From positions 58,174,312-58,238,311 of the forward strand of contig NC_087066.1 of NCBI RefSeq assembly GCF_963678635.1: a stretch of DNA of 64,000 nt. The letters are read 5' to 3'. Made by a program: the position numbers and the translations under genes. The notes below the pieces were generated by a model. That model saw nothing but the letters and a program-made list of their open reading frames with translations. It did no database searches and was not told the origin of the DNA. Below are positions 1 through 11,217 of this stretch, piece by piece (position 1 is the stretch's first letter; each line of letters starts with the position of its first letter). The DNA is from Symsagittifera roscoffensis. Lineage: Eukaryota; Xenacoelomorpha; Acoela; Convolutidae.

Positions 1-1748
1 GTTCTTGATAACCTTGTCAGGAATGTCTCCAAAGACCTGTTTAGGGGTTCAAATGCTGTGGCCATTGCCGTAGCATCCCTTGAGTGTCCTGCTTGAGTGT
101 CCTCACACCTCGTCGAAGGCTCTGTATGAGGTGCATCCCTGCAATCCGAATCGCCGTGAGTGTTTCCCTCTTGACCTACACGACTCCTCCTCGGGCTTAC
201 ATGCCCCCTGTTGTCGGAATCACTTCTCCCAGTCGCATGTGTGCCTTGCGTTGGTCGTTCGTTAGAGGTCTGTCTGTTCCCCGTTGAACTTGCTCTACTG
301 TTCGGGCCCCATGCTGTATTACCCCTTGTGGCATAGCCTGATGAACTGCCCCTGCCTCTAGTGGATCCATACGTCTTCCTCCTTTGATGTTCATTGAAGT
401 TCACCCTCGGTTCCCTGCTGGGACCTCCCGAGTTCGGCTCTCCTTCTTTTGGTCCACTCTTGCTGCTTAGTAGCCCGTCCAACCTATCCATGATAGCCTG
501 AGTTCGCCTCTCCATCATCGCGTCTATCTTTGTGTCAAGAGTCCCATGAGACTGCTCTCGCTGAATTCTTAACTTCTCCATGTCGGCTCTTAAGCGTAAC
601 TCCCTCTGTTCCGCCTCTCTTGTCATTCGCGACAAGTTCCTCGTCATATGTTCGTCCGTTCTTTCTTTCAAGCGTTTTTCGCTTCTGCCAACTTCTTGTC
701 TGTTGCGGTTTATTTCTTCCCGCAGACTTTCTCTTTCAATGTGAACTGCTCTTTCTAGTTCACTCATCCTTATCGACATCTGTTCATTTTGTTCTCCTAA
801 ACTGCCCACTATGTTCTTTAAGGCTTCCTCTAGTGCTGCCCCGTTATCCACGAGTGGCGTCACTAGTGGCGGTGTAACCCTGTCGGTCCCAGGTAACTTC
901 GTGCTTGTCGAGATCCGGGCCTTGACTCTCTGCTTCAACGTCTTTTCATTATTTATTTCAGGGTCCATTAACGCGTTGCCGAGCCCTCTGGTTCTACTCT
1001 CTCCAGGTTGTGGCTCCGAACTTGTCCTAATCACGAAGTCCTTTGACTGGCCCGGTGTGTTTGCCTCCTTGCTTATCGTTGTCACTACACCAAATTTGTA
1101 CATGGTTCCAGTCTCTCTTCCGACTTGTGCCTCACTCTACTGGATCGAACTATTGAGACTGACTTGAGATCCAAAGTCCCCTCGCTCTTCTTCATCTTCC
1201 TCATCCTCCTGGGACTCACCATCGTTTCCTGCTCCTCCTCCCATGCTGAATGGAAAGATGTTTCCAAAGGTGTTCTTCATTCTTTCTGAGAATGATGATG
1301 ACGTTGTTTGTTTCCCAGTTCCGCCTGCCATCATAGTGTTGTCTGTCGGAGATCTTTTAGTTGCCGTTACTTCAGTTGAGATGTCGGACAGTTCCGACAT
1401 CTCCTCTCGATCCAATGTCCCGGTGGAAGTGGCAAAATCATGGCCTTGTTCTACCGGGGTAGATTCACTCGCCAGCCTTCTGCCTCTCCCTTCCAGTCCA
1501 TTTACTTCCTGGTTGTCGTTCATGGTATGGTCCGTTTTGACCTCCACTTCTAACAGTTGTTTTCGCTCTTCTGAGGTCTTCTGACTTCTCGTTTCAACCA
1601 TTCTGCCTGAAACCGTCTCCCCTTTATCGGACCGGGATCGCTTGATCCAATCCACAAAAGGATCGGTCATCGTTTTTCTTTGCTTTTCAGGTATGAATTT
1701 CCTAGAGCTATTACCTCGTTTTGGTATCCTTGACTTGTCTAGACTCAT
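1..1748 (-). pseudogene. E1 gag, partial, with an in-frame TAG
   Basis: This is the Gag precursor of E1. The frame opens at ATG 1748 (MSLDKSRIPK...), is interrupted once by TAG at 1137-1139, and then stays open in the same frame to base 1, about 580 codons in all. The first part is charged and Ser/Thr-rich with an acidic stretch (EDEEDEEERGD) just before the stop. After the stop come a coiled-coil-like segment (LERAVHIERESLREEINR), an Arg/Ser/Gly-rich stretch, and near the edge a block like E2's pre-capsid region (EPLNRSLETF against E2's MMNRTLEAFA). The capsid and zinc knuckles would lie outside the window. The TAG could be a point mutation in a dead copy or a read-through codon. Homology to E2 Gag supports the reading frame on both sides. 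Confidence 0.7.
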
Positions 1749-2519
1749 TCTCTATTTGTCACTTTCTAATGCCTACTCTTGACTCAATTGCTAGAGACCT
1801 TATAGTTTTATTAACAATAATAATGACACAACACAATAAATTTCACAAGATTCTATTAAATAGTGACCAAGAATCCCTGTATGTTGTCAGAGTACAGTTT
1901 GTATAAAATTTATTCACACTAACCGATTATCGGTCCAAAGATTTTGAAATTAGCACAATATGATGTTATCAGTCAATTTAAAAGATAGTGTACTCACTAC
2001 CCAATCAAGCACAGTTTATGTTGATTTAAAATCAAAAACAAATAATTTATTTTGACACAATATGAATGTATTATATAAAAAAACGTATGTGTCTTGTACT
2101 CTTAGTCGGTCGCAGTACAATAGTCGAACCTGTCTTTTGAAGAAAAAGCTTTCCCTGCTTGGTGCTGCACCAAACAGACAAAGTTTTGAAGGCAGTTATT
2201 TTCTCAAGTGGGCGTCTATTGCACCCACCGAGTACTGTGTTACCTATCTGCCTTCGGTCTGCCCGAGCTAGTCCTACTAAAATCCTCAGGGCAGTCACTT
2301 TTCCCAAAAACGTATTATGTTTCAATCCACACCAATGAGTCACGCTCTTTTTAATTTAGACTTAGTGTCGCGAATATCCGAGTTCGGACCTGTTTTGTAT
2401 TAGTCTGGTTCTTTTTGAAAGGCAAGTTACCAGTGCAGTCACTGATACCTAGCCTGTGTATTAATAAACTAATACCTCTCGCTTTTTAGTCTTTCTTTCG
2501 TTTACCTAAGTCCTTAATA

Positions 2520-4170
2520 AAATAATACCCCTCCGGATTGGCACAAATAGGACCCTTCCGGATTAATAGAATCTAGACCCCTCCGGATTTGGACCCCTCT
2601 GAGTTGGTTGATACAAGACCCCTCCGGATTTGGACCCCTCCGAATTAGCAACTATAAGACCCCTCCGGATTCGGACCCCTCCTAACTTGAAAAATTTTTG
2701 ACCCCTCCGGATTGGGAGCCCTCCGGTCTTGTAAAAGTGGCTTTTCGGAGATTTCCTTTTTTCAACCTATACCCCTCCGGATACGTTCTGCGATGCAATT
2801 ATGCTCTTTCAATTAACTGGGAAGGGTATGTGCTACCTTCCTAGACCCTTCCGGATTGAAGTTAAGCTTCTTATTTGACAATTCACACCAACGGTGAAGG
2901 GTCTTATCGCTAGCCTAACTTCGGCTCGATTAAGCTTTTGCTGTGACTTTAGCCCTCCCTTTTGGTCTAGAATGGCCAAAAAATTACTTTATTCAACCGC
3001 TATTACCTTTTGGTAAGGGTCTAAGGATTTTTCAGAAAAATTTATAAAACGTGAAAGGTGTACCCCTCCGGATTTGTGTAATTTGCTAAAAACAATCTCC
3101 AAAAATTTTTTCGCTCGCTTTTTCGAGTAATTCTCTTTCCTACTAGTAAGTTCAGCTAATTTCTGATCTAATGGTACTAAGATTAACCGGATCTGTCCAG
3201 TTGTCGAAAAGTTATTAGCCAAAACGTCTTCCTTGTAAACTCAAAAAATTTCTCACTTATAGGTTCCACCTAACTTTTTCCGCAATTCTGTTCCTTTCGA
3301 CCTAAAAATTATTGATCCGAGCTCAGAAGGCCTATACTCTTCTAGTTCAATGCAAAAGACCCGATCTAAAACGCTTTTGTAGAAAAAATTTGCGAAAAAC
3401 TATGCTACCTGGACCCCTCCGGATTGATGAATCCACCAAATCAAACACGTTATGTACGATTTCTCTGCAACCCGGAAGGCTTTCGGGTAGCGGGTTTTAA
3501 AACTTGTAGATTCACTAGTGGACGTTGTCCGAACAACTATTTTTACTGTTGTAACCCAAAAATTTCAAAAAATTTTCTAAATTTATACTGTTTCGTTTTC
3601 TCAAAAATCACGAAAATTCGGTTTTTGGTTCCAAAATAGTTCCAACCACTTCCGGACTAAACTTAACCGGTTCTATCTATTGAGGTAGTGCAGTTACGAT
3701 GTAACACACTAACTTAGCGCTTTTTTCCGTTTGAAAAAATATCGATATCTCAAAAATCGCGACTTGTGGGGGGATCAAAATATCGCTATTTTGACCCTAA
3801 AAACCGGTCTGTTTTCGCTGTTTTTCACTGAAAAACGATATAAGACTATTAATATAGGCTCTATAAGTAATAATAATAGTAATACTATACCCCTTTGGGT
3901 TTGTTTAATATCCGAATTAAGGTGCTTAACTCGGATATTCGCAGTTCGGTGAAGGGTCACTACAGTGCAGCACTGTTGAGCCCCCCACAGATTACTATCT
4001 TACTTTTTGTACCTAAAGGGCTACAAAACTTGTTAACGATACCCAACAGTCGATTGTTGTTGTCGTTTCTTGTTGCTCCTTGTACTGCTTGCCGGATCGG
4101 TCTTCACCCAAGACCCTTCCGAATTGAGCGCAAATCAGCTGACCCTTCCGGATTGAGCGCAATTTATCAT
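2520..4170 (-). repeat. E1 leader: interspersed AATCCGGAGGGGTC repeats
   Basis: On the plus strand the motif GACCCCTCCGGATT (with variants CCTTCCGGATT and CCTCCGAATT) recurs many times, densely between 2525 and 2780 and sparsely to 4160. No long ORF is present. On E1's sense strand the motif is AATCCGGAGGGGTC. Its position between LTR and gag is the same as that of the unrelated minisatellite in E2's leader. A further copy with flanking similarity to 3410-3490 lies at 5180-5250. Confidence 0.75.
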
Positions 4171-4684
4171 TAACGTGCTTAAATGCTCAAATAACCCTAC
4201 AGTACAAGCCTCACAAACGGGCTAAAAAACTGATCGTAACAATCCTGACTGATATAAATGCCTGTAACAACAATATATCTATCAACAACAAACGGGGGGG
4301 TCGGATCACATCTTGTCTGGCGGGATGATTTCTACTGATTTTTTACTTTTTTACTGTTTTTGGTTTTTTCGGCAATTTTTTCATGTTTTTTGTTTTTCTT
4401 GGGTACTATACTACTTTTTGTTTGGTTTTACTTATATCTTTAAGTGTTTTTGGTCACAAGCCACTCAGGGGATGAGGGATTGGCCGATCCCCCCACCCTT
4501 CCTGGTTCGTGAATTTTCGGTCTTAACTAAGTTAAAAAGCTATTCACGGTAATCCGGAGGGCTTCCGCGCTCCGAACCACCCCTCCGCCCCGGCGGTTCA
4601 GGCCTAATAAGGGCGTTAATGTGAGCATCCGCTCGGCGCGGAGTGCTCGTTAACGGTTCTGCCGGTCATGATGTTAAAAAGAAT

Positions 4685-4701
4685 AACACCCTGGAGCGCC
4701 A
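4685..4701 (-). promoter_or_regulatory. E1 candidate primer-binding site
   Basis: On the minus strand, 12 nt after the LTR end, the sequence reads TGGCGCTCCAGGGTGTT. The same block, with one mismatch, occurs 11 nt after E2's LTR end (6187-6203). It is conserved although the surrounding leaders differ, and it starts with TGG as a tRNA 3'-CCA-primed site should. I could not match it to a tRNA. Confidence 0.5.
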
Positions 4702-4713
4702 TAAAAACATGTA

Positions 4714-5271
4714 TGTAACATTCGCCCGGAAGATACATATCGACGGATAACAAAACTAAGTCTTAAGACGACTGGTTAACGTCTAAACAGAGCTTTGCAT
4801 GCTTTTCACCGTCTCTACCAAGCCAGTACTTTTCGGTGGTCTTTCTAACATCGGGTCGACAAAAACGTTACTGTTCTCCGGCTTCGACCAGAACGCTCAA
4901 ATTAACTTAATTACATGCAAATAGTGAGCTCATGGCTGGGTCTCAGTATCCCCAGACCACGAGGTCACTCCTAAAAACAGGGCTACTATTTATTATATTA
5001 CTATTGTTTTTGTTCAGTAGATAAAAATCATCATCTCCATCGAAGATGGATCAACCCTCTCCCCCAACTCCTAGCACCTCATCCTTGTCAAAACTAATCC
5101 AAATATCAGTTAAATTCAAGTCAGGACATGACAGGATGCTAAAAGTTCATATAACAGGCTAAAAGTTTCAGTCCCGAAACCCTTCCGGATTTGTGAATCC
5201 ACTGAATCAAGCTCCTTAAGTTCGATTTCACGATAACACGGAAGGCTGGTTTTCACCCTTCACCGTTGTTC
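4714..5271 (-). repeat. E1 LTR, 3' portion (R/U5 side)
   Basis: The minus-strand sequence ends GAATGTTACA at 4714, as the E2 LTR does. About 340 nt inside, it shares TTGATCCATCT and flanking sequence with the E2 LTR, which has the same block about 325 nt from its end. It is clearly homologous but much diverged. It stops at 5271 where E2's LTR begins. The bases at 5160-5271 also resemble part of E1's leader, so its exact structure is uncertain. Confidence 0.6.
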
Positions 5272-6175
5272 TGTGCCAGTTTGTCATATTCGGAAGTTTG
5301 ACCTTGAGAGAAGCAAAAAACACTTGATTTTGGAGTGAAATTTAATTTTTCAAAATTTCGAATGGAACCTGTCATGCACGATTTTCTCGCGATGACTGAA
5401 AATCAGAAAAGAGAAGTCAGAACGATCGAGTGACAATCGCGGGAAAGTTGCTAGAAAAATCAGTGGGAAATTGCTATTCGCAATTTCAGTAGCAATAATA
5501 ATCGAGAGTAGAGCTGTCCCATCTGAAACAGAGACGAGCGCATTCCCACGAACTGGATTGTTGTGACTGGAGTACTATTATTAAATGGACCAGAGTGAAC
5601 CTTCGGTGGAAAGGTGGACAGCTGGAGTGTCCCAATGGTTCACGAGAACTCACAGTCTAGAGTACAAACTTGTTCTTGTTATTAAAACTGACTAACATTA
5701 AACTCATTTTAGTTACTTTATTGATTCTTGAGTTGCTTACCGACTTATTTACTTCCTGGTTCTTGAGCGTGCTACAATGTGAGTACTAATTTAAATTTCT
5801 AGAGTGTGTTTTATAATTGTTATGTTGAGGTAAGGCGAGTTTTAGGTTGATCCATCTGAAATGGATCAAAGTTCCACTGTCTAATAAAAAGTAACTTAAC
5901 GGATTGTTCCAACCCGGTTTTTAACGGCGTTCATGTATTTTGGGTATCTAGAGACCTGAGTATGGGGACGTTATTAATTCTAGAGTGGGGGGATATTTTA
6001 GTAGTAGCCTTTAAGCTGTAACGGGTCGTAGTCTCATGTCACAAGCGAACCGAATTGGCTCCGACTGATTTGAGGTACAAAAACACAAGAGATAGTGTCC
6101 CTGACTCTTGAGCCAATGGTTATAGGGCCTATTTTTCTTAAGCCTCATGTGTGACTGCAGTAGACGAATGTTACA
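5272..6175 (+). repeat. E2 5' LTR (904 bp)
   Basis: It is a direct repeat of 23647-24547. It starts TGTGCCAGT and ends TGTTACA. An AATAAA-type signal lies at about 5883 (CTAATAAAAAG). Promoter elements cannot be assigned with confidence. Confidence 0.93.
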
Positions 6176-6186
6176 TAGTGTTTTTA

Positions 6187-6203
6187 TGGCGCTCCTGGGT
6201 GTT
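6187..6203 (+). promoter_or_regulatory. E2 candidate primer-binding site
   Basis: TGGCGCTCCTGGGTGTT lies 11 nt after the LTR end and is conserved in E1. A minus-strand tRNA T-arm-like string (GGGTTCGACTCC) occurs shortly downstream at about 6219-6232. It is not contiguous in the way a normal tRNA 3' end would be, so the primer is unidentified. Confidence 0.5.
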
Positions 6204-6650
6204 TAGGCATCAAGACTACGGAGTCGAACCCACTTGAGACAGCTTCGGACTGAATGCCCATTCTAGAGTACCGGCGGTACGGTTCGACAGGAACGTGCAA
6301 ACCTTCCGGTTGTACCGTGATAGCTTTTTAAGAAAACTCAAGAAAACTTCCTGGTACGCTCTCCGAACGAGGCTTAGCTAACCGAGTAAAGGGGGGCAAC
6401 TAGGGGGACAAAAACACGAGCAAAAAGACAAAAAGCGAAACAAAAACCATAAAACGAAAAAAGACAGTGACTTTGACACCAGATTAGTTGGATCAAACCT
6501 TTATATTAATTAAATAGTATACCCATACTGTTTTACAAGTTCGATCGTTTCGATCAACCTAGCAATTTAACCCAGTAACCTCAATAAAGAGCCCGAGTGT
6601 GGGGCGTTGTCAAGGGTTTTTAGATAGCTTGGAACTTAGCTGGACAACAA

Positions 6651-6850
6651 GGAGACTTGACTGGAAGAGGTGACCAGCCGAGTGGGAAAGTGGTTCAGGA
6701 GCACTTGAGCTGAACCAATAGGAGACTTGACTGGAAGAGGTGACCAGCCGAGTGGGAAAGTGGTTCAGGAGCACTTGAGCTGAACCAATAGGAGACTGGA
6801 CTGGAACAGGTGACCAGTCGAGTAGGAAAGCAGCCAAGAAGGATTTGGCA
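6651..6850 (+). repeat. 70-bp tandem repeat in E2 leader
   Basis: Two identical 70-bp units (6651-6720 and 6721-6790) begin GGAGACTTGACTGG. A third, diverged and shortened unit follows (6791 to about 6850). The repeat is non-coding leader. Confidence 0.9.
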
Positions 6851-7689
6851 ATTCTCGAGTTCTCAAGTTGGGCAGAACGGGTATCGTTAAAATCCACATT
6901 ACATTATAGGAGATAAGTGTAAAATAGGATAAGCGACATCCCCCGGTTTTGAGGAACGTTTTTACTTGAGCAGGCCTGGAGACAGGTCTACGGTTTTCTC
7001 TTGAGAGGTTTAGCACCCGGCGCTTAAGGTAATTTTAGGCTTAAGAAGGGGGGCTAAAAAGGGGGGAGGTTAGAAGGGGGGCTGGTTAAGTTAGAGGTTG
7101 GCGGTTGTAAATTGTAAAGAGGGGGAAATTAGAGTAACTAACTAGTCGACATCGTTGACTTAGTTACATTAGACATTAACACGCGTTGGTAATATTAGGT
7201 GGATATCGAAATTTGAACTCGAGTTAAGGAAGGTACCCTGGTCGGATTGGTAGGGGGGAAGGGACATAGACAGTTTTTGTAATACCCCATAAGATCGCTA
7301 GCAGGGGGGAAGGAAACGCGTGGCAATTAGGTACCAGACATTTTTTTCGATAGAAGGTAGACATTTGTCACCTTTGAATTTTAGGTGGGCTCATTTTTCT
7401 GTTTTTATTACTTTTTCTTGCTTAGATTTTTGTTGCATTTTGGTGAGGATTTGTGTTAAAATTTTGTACGAACAGGTGATCACAAGATACCTGCGCACAG
7501 GTTTTGGTCTCAAGTTACTTGGAACATTGAAATAGAGGTAGCCAAAAAGAGAAATAAGAAAAAGAGGGGTCAGCATTTGGCTTTTAAGAGAGGATTTTGG
7601 GAAAATTTTAGTAGAGCTTGAGTGGTGGTACAAGGTACAGTGAATCAAGAAGTCCCCATAACGAAGAGGAAAGAAGTCCCACCACCCAG

Positions 7690-8440
7690 ACACTTGTCAA
7701 CAGTCTTGGGACAGTGCCGAAGAAGTCTTAGGACAGAGCAGTCTGGGGACAGTCTTGGGACAGTACAGTCTTGGGACAGTGGTCTTGGGACAGGGTCTTG
7801 GGACAGGGTCTTGGGACAAGGGTCCTGGGACAGGGTTTCGGGACAAGGTCTTGGGACAAGGTCTTGGGACAAGGGTCTTGGGACAGGGTCTTGGGACAGG
7901 GTCTTGGGACAAGGTCTTGGGACAGGGTCTTGGGACAAGGTCTTGGGACAGGGTCTTGGGACAAGGTCTTGGGACAAGGGTCTTGGGACAGGGTCTTGGG
8001 ACAGGGTCTTGGGACAGGGTCTTGGGACAGGGTCTTGGGACGAGGGTCTTGGGACAGGGTCTTGGGACAGGGGTCTTGGGACAGGGGTCTTGGGACAGTA
8101 GTCTTGGGACACTAGTCTTGGGACACTAGTCTTGGGACAGTAGTCTTGGGACACTAGCCTTGGGACACTAGTCTTGGGACAGTAGTCTTGGGACAGTAGT
8201 CTTGGGACAGTAGTCTTGGGACACTAGTCTTGGGACAGTAGTCTTGGGACACTAGTCTTGGGACACTAGTCTTGGGACAGTAGTCTTGGGACACTAGCCT
8301 TGGGACAGTAGTCTTGGACAAGAGTCTTGGGACACTGCCGGAAAGTACTGGGACGGTACTGAACAGTCTTGGGACAGGAGAAAGAAGCCTGGGACGGTAC
8401 AAAGAAGAGTAGGGACGGCAATTGGAAGTCTTGGGACAGT
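7690..8440 (+). repeat. Minisatellite (GTCTTGGGACARG)n in E2 leader
   Basis: Roughly 50 copies of a 12-14-nt unit, GTCTTGGGACAGG with variants ending CAAGG, CAGTA or CACTA, occupy most of this stretch. Two blocks can be told apart: CAGG/CAAGG units to about 8095, and CAGTA/CACTA units from about 8095 to 8310. It ends about 260 nt before the gag start. All six frames translate it into simple repeats (for example SQDPVPRP), which are not genes. A role in RNA packaging or dimerisation is speculation from its position. Confidence 0.95.
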
Positions 8441-8697
8441 ATAAAAATTGAAGTAAAATTACAAGAAGTGTTTTAAGACAGAATTAAGGTAGAACAAGAC
8501 TAATTGGAACCAGGTACGGTTGAGACCACAAATAAGGAAAGTTTCTCGAAAAGTTAATAAAGAGAACTGAAACAAGGTTTTCACCACGTTGTATATTTTT
8601 TTTAAGAAATTTTTTTTTCCTCTCGAAAGATTTTATTCTTAGAATAGGATTGTGTATATAGTAAAACTGTAAATAAGAGCAATTGTAAATAGAAATA

Positions 8698-11217
8698 ATG
8701 AGGCGGAGCAGGGTACCGGTAGCTGAAAAAAGACCTACCGAAGCAAAGTATAATTCGTCGCTACGCAAAACAACATCAATGGGTCCGAAGATAACAAAGA
8801 AGAGCTTTTCAGTTAATATGGTCAGCACAAGGAGTACAACGGAGAGAGCAAGAGAGGGCATGGAAGGGGAACGAGTAGAACGCACCATCGAGATTGATCT
8901 AGAGACACCTGATCAAAGTGTTGATGAAACAAGGAAAATAGCGACGGAGTCTACTCCAATGCCCAATGCAGAAGAACCAAACTCGAAACCCATAGAATTC
9001 TCACCAATAGACAACGTGGAAGATGCAATAGGCAACACCGAAGAAACGGTGAAAGAAGACTCTCAAGTAAAAAAGACATCTTTTACAGAAAGGTTGGCGA
9101 TGATGGTCGGAATAAAAACGAAAGAGAACGTGACTGAAGAACCAAAAGCTGAAAGAGCACGAACATTTGGAACAGTGAGCACGAAGACGACAGAAGCCAA
9201 TCCGAGAGAGGAACAAACTAGAGCAGAAGCGACGGCCGAAGAAAGACCGACGGCTGACCATGAAGAGGCTACTCTTGAGCTAGGTGACTTGATGGCGAAA
9301 CTGAATCAGATCGACAAAAAGCTGAAGCACAGCGAAGAGGACAGAGAAGTGATAAGAAAAGAATTAAGATACAACAAAAACGAGTATCTGGATAGTTATT
9401 TTAACCTGGCCAAGGCAACAGAAGAGAGACTCAAGGAGATGTCAGATAATGTAGAAACCACCAATGAAGAACGAGATAAGAACATCAAAAAAGATTTGCA
9501 ACAGTTAAAAAACCGATATGATGATGTCAACAGCCAATTAGGTAGCCTGGAAAAGAGAATGGACACAATGAGCAAAAATCAGGCCGAGAGTTCGTGTGCA
9601 ATACAGGCGAAATTGGATGCAATCTTGAGTAATTCTACCTCACAAGAAAGACCGGCAGCGGATCGCACGCAAGGCACCAGAGTTGACTTTGTGGAACCAC
9701 AAAGGAACAAACGGCAATCGACACCGTTGCCCTTAACCCGGGATACGGTGAGCATAGCACCAACAGCTGCTAAAACAATCATGAAGAATGGAATGTCAAG
9801 TACAACGACTGGTCCGGGGGACTCAACAGCTAACAGCAACGCAGGTCCGGATGCTATGACATGGGCAAACACTTGGGAGATGATGAACAGGACTCTAGAG
9901 GCCTTCGCCACGAGGAACACTAACTCGAGCGATAGGAGAGATGGGAAATCAAGAAAAACATTCAAGAAGCCAAAAGAATTCAAAGACGACTCAGATGGAT
10001 GCATTGACACGTGGGTGGAAGTGATGACATTACATCTAGAGCAAGACAAATTGAACGATGAAAGACAAGCATGCACAGCCATACTCAGCAATTTAGAAGG
10101 CACAGCATTAAAATGCGTGGTTGCGAAGAAAGAAGAAGAACGCGATACCGCGGACAAGATCTTCGAGATATTGCTGAATCGATTCGGGTCAGGCATGAAG
10201 GGTCACCAAGCGATGATGCGATTTGAAAAGAGAAGGCAGAGGGACGACGAGTCAATAGATCGGTTCCTAGATGATCTCGAGAGCTTGAGAAGAAGGAGTG
10301 ACCCAGAGGAGTCGACAAACAGAAGAAACTTTAGCATTGCCTCGAAGTTCATTGATGGGGTAAAAAGTGACGACTTAAGGACAATGTTAGCAACATACTA
10401 CACATTGTCGAAAGACAGCGCACCAACCCCAGAAGAAATGAGACAGAAATCAAGGGAATACATGCTGATGAAACCAAGAAAATACTCATATTCAGAAAAC
10501 AGGAACACGCAAGGGGGAAGTCAACCGCAGAGGTCGTCATGGTACAAACCTAGAGATGACATGGACAAGCGCAGATCATGCGCGAACTGCGGGTCAGCGG
10601 ACCACCACGTGGCTGACTGCACAACATACAAACAAGGCATGAAGAGCCTAGGATACGCACCGGATGAGGAGGACATGAGCCAGATGGAGGAACACGAGTA
10701 CTACAATGGCTTAATCATCAAGATAGGCGCTAGATGCTTCTTCTGTAACCAGGAGGGGCACTTCAGAATGGATTGTCCCTTGTTCTGGGAAGCGGTCAAG
10801 GACCAGAGTCACCCCAAACATAAGTTGGCATTAGCGGCGGTGCAGAATCAGCGGAACAGGCAAAATGAATTTGAATCGAGGAACTTAGGAACAACAAGCA
10901 CGGAATTGCCAACGAAGACAGTGAAAGCTGTAACACACGTTAATGGTGCGATAGAATCCGCGGCAGGGAATTCTCTGGTGATAAATTATGAGAAAGCGGC
11001 GACGGAAGCAATTGCCAAAGTGAAACAGGATCTGGCTGCGAAAGAAATAGAGCAACGACTAAAGCTGGAGATAGAAAGACAGAATTTTAACGAAGCATTA
11101 ACCGGATCGAAACAAATACCAGAGGCTGTACCAGGCTCAACAAAGACCGGGAATTGCAATACTGTGAAAATGGTGACATGCAACCTTTTGGCATATCGAA
11201 AATCGGGGCAAGGATAA
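8698..11217 (+). CDS. gag: E2 Gag polyprotein (839 aa)
   Basis: This is the structural precursor that forms the cytoplasmic retrotransposon particle and binds the element RNA. The N-terminal ~190 residues are charged and Ser/Thr-rich. A coiled-coil-like segment follows (about 190-320). A Ty3-type capsid region (about 430-560) includes the pattern WVEVMTLHLEQDKLNDERQ, then LNRFG and FLDDLESLRRRS. Two CX2CX4HX4C zinc knuckles follow: C628/C631/H636/C641 and C680/C683/H688/C693. The start at 8698 is supported by the similarity of the first ~60 residues to E1 Gag. The frame is intact. Its end overlaps pol, which is in the -1 frame. Confidence 0.93.
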   Translation: MRRSRVPVAEKRPTEAKYNSSLRKTTSMGPKITKKSFSVNMVSTRSTTERAREGMEGERVERTIEIDLETPDQSVDETRKIATESTPMPNAEEPNSKPIEFSPIDNVEDAIGNTEETVKEDSQVKKTSFTERLAMMVGIKTKENVTEEPKAERARTFGTVSTKTTEANPREEQTRAEATAEERPTADHEEATLELGDLMAKLNQIDKKLKHSEEDREVIRKELRYNKNEYLDSYFNLAKATEERLKEMSDNVETTNEERDKNIKKDLQQLKNRYDDVNSQLGSLEKRMDTMSKNQAESSCAIQAKLDAILSNSTSQERPAADRTQGTRVDFVEPQRNKRQSTPLPLTRDTVSIAPTAAKTIMKNGMSSTTTGPGDSTANSNAGPDAMTWANTWEMMNRTLEAFATRNTNSSDRRDGKSRKTFKKPKEFKDDSDGCIDTWVEVMTLHLEQDKLNDERQACTAILSNLEGTALKCVVAKKEEERDTADKIFEILLNRFGSGMKGHQAMMRFEKRRQRDDESIDRFLDDLESLRRRSDPEESTNRRNFSIASKFIDGVKSDDLRTMLATYYTLSKDSAPTPEEMRQKSREYMLMKPRKYSYSENRNTQGGSQPQRSSWYKPRDDMDKRRSCANCGSADHHVADCTTYKQGMKSLGYAPDEEDMSQMEEHEYYNGLIIKIGARCFFCNQEGHFRMDCPLFWEAVKDQSHPKHKLALAAVQNQRNRQNEFESRNLGTTSTELPTKTVKAVTHVNGAIESAAGNSLVINYEKAATEAIAKVKQDLAAKEIEQRLKLEIERQNFNEALTGSKQIPEAVPGSTKTGNCNTVKMVTCNLLAYRKSGQG

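Larger units (their letters stand above)
1..5271 (-). mobile_element. E1: Ty3/gypsy-type LTR retrotransposon, minus strand, truncated by window edge
   Basis: On the minus strand this region reads LTR end (4714), primer-site-like block (4685-4701), a long non-coding leader with short G-rich repeats (about 4684-1749), then gag (1748-1). The gag N-terminus resembles that of the plus-strand element E2 (shared blocks such as MVxTRS, ESTP and SFxER). The LTR end plus the next ~30 nt match E2's LTR end closely, so E1 and E2 are divergent members of one lineage. Pol and the other LTR lie outside the window. The element seems to be interrupted at 5271/24548 by E2. Confidence 0.8.

Noticed and set aside
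530-1584. Plus-strand ORFs over 1-1600
   Set aside because: They are the complement of E1 gag on the minus strand, which shows homology to E2 Gag.
7622-8402. Several overlapping ORFs of 70-170 codons on both strands made of repeated SQDPVPRP or LGQGSWD-type units
   Set aside because: They are translations of the leader minisatellite in every frame. All six frames stay open because the unit lacks stops; there is no independent sign of coding.
7690-8440. CRISPR-like array
   Set aside because: Units are contiguous 12-14-nt tandem repeats with no unique spacers, in an animal genome.
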